DNA of 64,000 bases, taken from positions 1 to 64,000 of the forward strand of contig NZ_JALEGS010000065.1 in assembly GCF_022763345.1 (NCBI RefSeq). The letters are read 5' to 3'. This document shows, piece after piece, positions 61,055 to 64,000 of the stretch. Below the pieces are notes generated by a model. That model worked only from the letters and a program-made list of their open reading frames with translations. It ran no database searches and was not told where the DNA came from. Numbering within the stretch: position 1 is the stretch's first letter; every line of letters starts with the position of its first letter. A program made the translations under genes and the position numbers. Source of the stretch: Phaeodactylibacter sp. (GTDB taxonomy: Bacteria; Bacteroidota; Bacteroidia; Chitinophagales; Saprospiraceae).

Positions 61055-62125
61055 ATGCTCGATCAGCCCAGCCCAATCCGTGAAGGGGAAGCCCTCGATC
61101 AGGAAGCCCTGCAAACCTACCTGCGGCAGCACTGGGATGGCTTCCGGGAAATGGAAGGCATCCAACAATTCCCTGGTGGCTATTCCAATCTGACCTACCT
61201 GCTCCAAACCAATGCAGGGCAAGCCGTACTCCGCCGCCCGCCATTTGGCGCCAACATCAAGAGCGCCCACGATATGGGGCGGGAGTACCGGGTACTGTCC
61301 AAACTCAGACCGGTGCTTAAAACCATTCCCCAGCCCATCGTCTACTGCGAAGACGAGGCGATCATCGGCGCGCCCTTTTACCTGATGGAGCGGGTGGAAG
61401 GCATCATCCTGAGGGGCAACTTAGCCAAACAGTTGCAATGGGCACCTGAGCAAATGCGGTTGATCTCGGAGTCTGCGGTGGATACGCTGGCAGCCCTTCA
61501 TCAAATTGATATCGAAGCGACCGGGCTCATCGAGCTGGGTAAGCCGGAGGGCTACATCGGCCGGCAGGTAGAGGGGTGGATCAAGCGGTATTATAAAGCC
61601 GAAACGGACAAGGTGCCCGCTATGGACGAGCTGGCTCAATGGATGCAGAAAAATAAGCCTGCAGATGGCCCCGCCGGGCTGATCCACAACGACTTCAAAT
61701 ACGACAACCTGGTGCTCCACCCGGACCCGCCCCATAATATCCGCGCCATCCTCGACTGGGAAATGGCTACGGTAGGCGACCCGCTGATGGACCTGGGCAC
61801 CACCCTCGCTTACTGGACCGAGCCGGAAGAAGCCCGCCTCATGCCCCTGGCTGCCGCCAACCTCACTTGGCTGCCCGGCAACCTCAACCGGCAGGAGGTG
61901 CTGGACCGCTACGCCCAGCAGCGGGAAATAACGATCACCAACCCGGTCTTCTACTATGTCTTTGGTGCGTTCAAAATCGGAGTGATTGTGCAGCAGATTT
62001 ACGCTCGCTACCAAAGAGGGCATACGCAGGACCCCCGCTTTGCGAATTTGCTGCAAGCGGTGCGGTATTTTGGGCAGCGGGGGATTGCAGCACTGGATAA
62101 AGGTAAGATTTCAGGGCTGGATTAA
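61055..62125 (+). CDS. Phosphotransferase-family protein (ACAD10/11-like kinase domain)
   Basis: The 356-residue protein has an aminoglycoside-phosphotransferase/choline-kinase fold: QFPGGYSNLTYLLQ (glycine loop), VLRRPPFG, FYLMERVEGIILRG (hinge), the catalytic loop LIHNDFKYDNLVL (HxDxxxxN) and the metal-binding ILDWEMATVGDPLMDLGTTLAYW. It resembles the kinase part of acyl-CoA dehydrogenase 10/11, which phosphorylates 4-hydroxyacyl-CoAs; whether this holds here is inference, supported only by the presence of other fatty acid genes in the window. Confidence 0.85.
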   Translation: MLDQPSPIREGEALDQEALQTYLRQHWDGFREMEGIQQFPGGYSNLTYLLQTNAGQAVLRRPPFGANIKSAHDMGREYRVLSKLRPVLKTIPQPIVYCEDEAIIGAPFYLMERVEGIILRGNLAKQLQWAPEQMRLISESAVDTLAALHQIDIEATGLIELGKPEGYIGRQVEGWIKRYYKAETDKVPAMDELAQWMQKNKPADGPAGLIHNDFKYDNLVLHPDPPHNIRAILDWEMATVGDPLMDLGTTLAYWTEPEEARLMPLAAANLTWLPGNLNRQEVLDRYAQQREITITNPVFYYVFGAFKIGVIVQQIYARYQRGHTQDPRFANLLQAVRYFGQRGIAALDKGKISGLD

Positions 62126-62224
62126 CATCAAAATATTAATAAAATGATAATTAGCCCTATCTTTTAGACGTTACCGGCGACTTTCGCGTTTACAACACAA
62201 CCTTTACCCCAAAACAATTTGGCT

Positions 62225-63703
62225 ATGAACCGATCATCATTTTTTCTCCTCTTCTCCCTGAGCCTGGCCTTTTGCCTGCAGGCACAGGGGAATACGCATC
62301 AGGAATACCTGGAACGCTTCAAGGAAATTGCTATCCTGGAAATGGAGCGGACCGGCATCCCGGCAAGCATCAAACTGGCGCAGGGGCTCCTGGAGTCTGG
62401 TGCAGGCACAAGCGACCTGGCCCGGCGTGCCAACAACCACTTTGGCATTAAATGTGGCAGTGGCTGGAATGGCCGGACGTACTACAAGAAGGACGATGAT
62501 GTCAATGACCGGGGGGAGCTGATCGAATCCTGCTTCCGCAGCTACAAAAATCCCGATGCCAGTTACCGGGCACACTCCGAATTCCTGCGCGACCCAAACA
62601 AGCAGTTCCGCTATGGGTTCCTCTTCCGGTTGGACCCCACCGACTATAAAGCCTGGGCACGAGGGCTCAAGCAGGCAGGCTACGCCACCAGCGCAACCTA
62701 CTCCAGCAAGCTCATTGACATCATTGAGCGTTATGAACTGCACCGCTACGACCGCATGACCTCCACCGGTATTATCGCGGGCGGTGAGACGGGTGTGCCA
62801 CAACTGGGCGGCGATGGGACCGATGCGCCTAACACAATTGTGGCCGGGCAGGTCTTTACCAACAACGATGTGCAGTACGTGCTGAGCATGTCCGGTGAGA
62901 CCCTGCAGGAAATTGCCCTTCGTACCAACTCCGACCTTACGGACCTCGTGCGCTACAACAACAACCAATACAGCCGTAACCGCCAACTGGAACAAGGCAC
63001 AGTCATCTACCTGCAGTCCAAGCGCAACAGCTTCAGGGGGCAGCGGCAGTGGCATTATGTGAAAAAGGGCGAAACCATGTTCAGCATTTCCCAAATCTAC
63101 GGTATCGACCTCGACCGCCTGTACCGGCGTAATCAGTTGGAAAAAGGTCAGATGGCAGCCGTTGGCGAGCGCCTGAAGATACGGGGCTGGAATGTTAGCG
63201 ACCCTCCCAAATTGGGACGGGAAGTGGAAGCGCCATCCTCTGTGCCCGACCGCAACGACGTGATGGACTTCCCGGAACCTGAGCCACCATCCATTGACGA
63301 GGGACCGGTCAATCCTATTGTCATCGAAGATGAGGTCTTCGAGCCCGATAATGACTTCGACTTTGATGATGACTTTCTGGACCCCATCACCCCGCCACCG
63401 GGCAACCGCCCTGACCCCAGGCCCGATAACCGTCCGACCTGGAATGACCGGCCCAGCCAGCCAGATACCGATAATGGGTTTGACAGGGATGACTGGTTCA
63501 ACTCAGATGATGACCCGGCGCCCAATCCGCCACAGCCGGACCCTCGACCTGTACAGCCTTCCGGCAGCTTACATACTGTTGTGAAAGGGGATACTCTATT
63601 CAACATCAGCCGCCGCTACAATCTAACAGTTGACCAGCTCAAAGCACTGAATGGGCTGACCAGCAACACCATATTCATTGGTCAGCAGCTGAAGGTGCGG
63701 TAA
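62225..63703 (+). CDS. Exported glucosaminidase with LysM domains
   Basis: A signal peptide (LFSLSLAFCLQAQ) is followed by an N-acetylglucosaminidase domain (about 25-170) with the catalytic Glu in QGLLESGAGTSDLARRANNHFGIKC and the typical CFRSYKNPDASYRAHSEFL. Three LysM-type regions follow: a weak one near 220-260, one near 280-325 (HYVKKGETMFSISQIYGIDLDRLYRRN), and a clear one at the C-terminus (HTVVKGDTLFNISRRYNLTVDQLKALNGL). A 100-residue Asp/Asn/Pro-rich linker lies before the last. It should cut peptidoglycan in cell-wall remodelling. The ATG at 62225 starts the signal peptide; a TTG at 62219 is possible. Confidence 0.9.
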   Translation: MNRSSFFLLFSLSLAFCLQAQGNTHQEYLERFKEIAILEMERTGIPASIKLAQGLLESGAGTSDLARRANNHFGIKCGSGWNGRTYYKKDDDVNDRGELIESCFRSYKNPDASYRAHSEFLRDPNKQFRYGFLFRLDPTDYKAWARGLKQAGYATSATYSSKLIDIIERYELHRYDRMTSTGIIAGGETGVPQLGGDGTDAPNTIVAGQVFTNNDVQYVLSMSGETLQEIALRTNSDLTDLVRYNNNQYSRNRQLEQGTVIYLQSKRNSFRGQRQWHYVKKGETMFSISQIYGIDLDRLYRRNQLEKGQMAAVGERLKIRGWNVSDPPKLGREVEAPSSVPDRNDVMDFPEPEPPSIDEGPVNPIVIEDEVFEPDNDFDFDDDFLDPITPPPGNRPDPRPDNRPTWNDRPSQPDTDNGFDRDDWFNSDDDPAPNPPQPDPRPVQPSGSLHTVVKGDTLFNISRRYNLTVDQLKALNGLTSNTIFIGQQLKVR

Positions 63704-63787
63704 GGCAATGCAAGTGACCGGAGCGCTATTTCCTGTATAGCGGTCCGGTTATTTCGTAATAATTCAAGACCTTTGCGCAAAACCGGA

Positions 63788-64000
63788 ATGATGAAGCAAC
63801 GGATACTCATGATGATAATCGCTGCGCTGAGCGTGGCAGGACTACAAGCCCAGGGCACCGTATACGGCATCAAGGGTGGATTCACCCTGGCCACTCAGCA
63901 GTGGGATGGCATCAACACCAATGCCCTGTTTTTGCCTCAGGGCGATTTCTTTATTGAAGATGTGCCAGAAAGCAATGCCTTCTCACTCTTTGCTTCTCTA
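63788..64000 (+). CDS. Outer-membrane beta-barrel (porin-family-like) protein, start only
   Basis: The frame opens with ATGATG at 63788 and runs to the window edge (71 codons). It begins with a signal peptide (ILMMIIAALSVAGLQAQ), followed by TVYGIKGGFTLATQQWDG, the typical first strand of Bacteroidota outer-membrane barrels of the porin/OmpW-like type. The rest lies outside the window. Confidence 0.65.
   Translation, partial: MMKQRILMMIIAALSVAGLQAQGTVYGIKGGFTLATQQWDGINTNALFLPQGDFFIEDVPESNAFSLFASL

Overview
The window looks like a chromosomal segment of a Bacteroidota bacterium, most likely a member of the Saprospiria or a close relative. The pointers are type IX secretion (T9SS) sorting domains of both type A and type B, the futalosine menaquinone gene mqnC, a fused isobutyryl-CoA mutase (icmF), ribosomal protein S1 with a long acidic N-terminus, two secreted TPR-CHAT proteins, and Bacteroidota-type -7 boxes (TAnnTTTG) in front of many genes without Shine-Dalgarno sequences. 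The species assignment is inference; no rRNA or tRNA gene was seen.

Region 1 to about 5.2 kb is a mobile-element-like left end, more AT-rich than the rest. It holds the end of an unknown gene, a large TOPRIM-like/primase-helicase protein, a 290-bp non-coding segment with five tandem 11-bp repeats plus four outlying copies enclosed by a 14-bp inverted repeat, a small ribbon-helix-helix protein, a 470-bp stretch with interleaved inverted repeats, a RimK-like ATP-grasp ligase and a short remnant that resembles the start of a GIY-YIG nuclease gene. It reads like a replicon or integrative element with its origin or partition site still visible.

Region 5.2-33.5 kb is mostly core genome: a flavin amine oxidase with an outer-membrane-type protein, a DUF4838 glycosidase-like protein, ddl, a RidA-family protein, fadD, rpsA, a TPR-CHAT protein overlapping a CYTH phosphatase/cyclase-like gene, the rimP-nusA-infB translation/transcription block on the minus strand, and mqnC, a purine nucleoside phosphorylase, a membrane-bound AraC regulator, an S41 peptidase lipoprotein, icmF and a YqhA-like membrane protein. 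Region 33.6-43.1 kb holds a RhuM-type accessory gene, an M50-CBS protease, an acyl-CoA dehydrogenase, a three-gene operon (type-B T9SS surface protein plus two secreted proteins of unknown family) and kynureninase.

Region 43.1-64 kb contains a VWA protein, a DUF1800/DUF1501 pair, a repeat-mosaic spacer, a GNAT acetyltransferase, then an ECF-type sigma factor and membrane TPR protein (candidate anti-sigma) divergent from a tandem-repeat lipoprotein, a T9SS-sorted subtilase and a second TPR-CHAT protein. That sigma/regulator/subtilase/CHAT group is the best candidate in the window for an undescribed envelope signalling or proteolytic system. The right end holds lgt, an NAD-dependent reductase, a DUF1648 membrane protein, an ABC-class ATPase, an ACAD10/11-like phosphotransferase, a glucosaminidase with LysM domains and the start of an outer-membrane beta-barrel gene.
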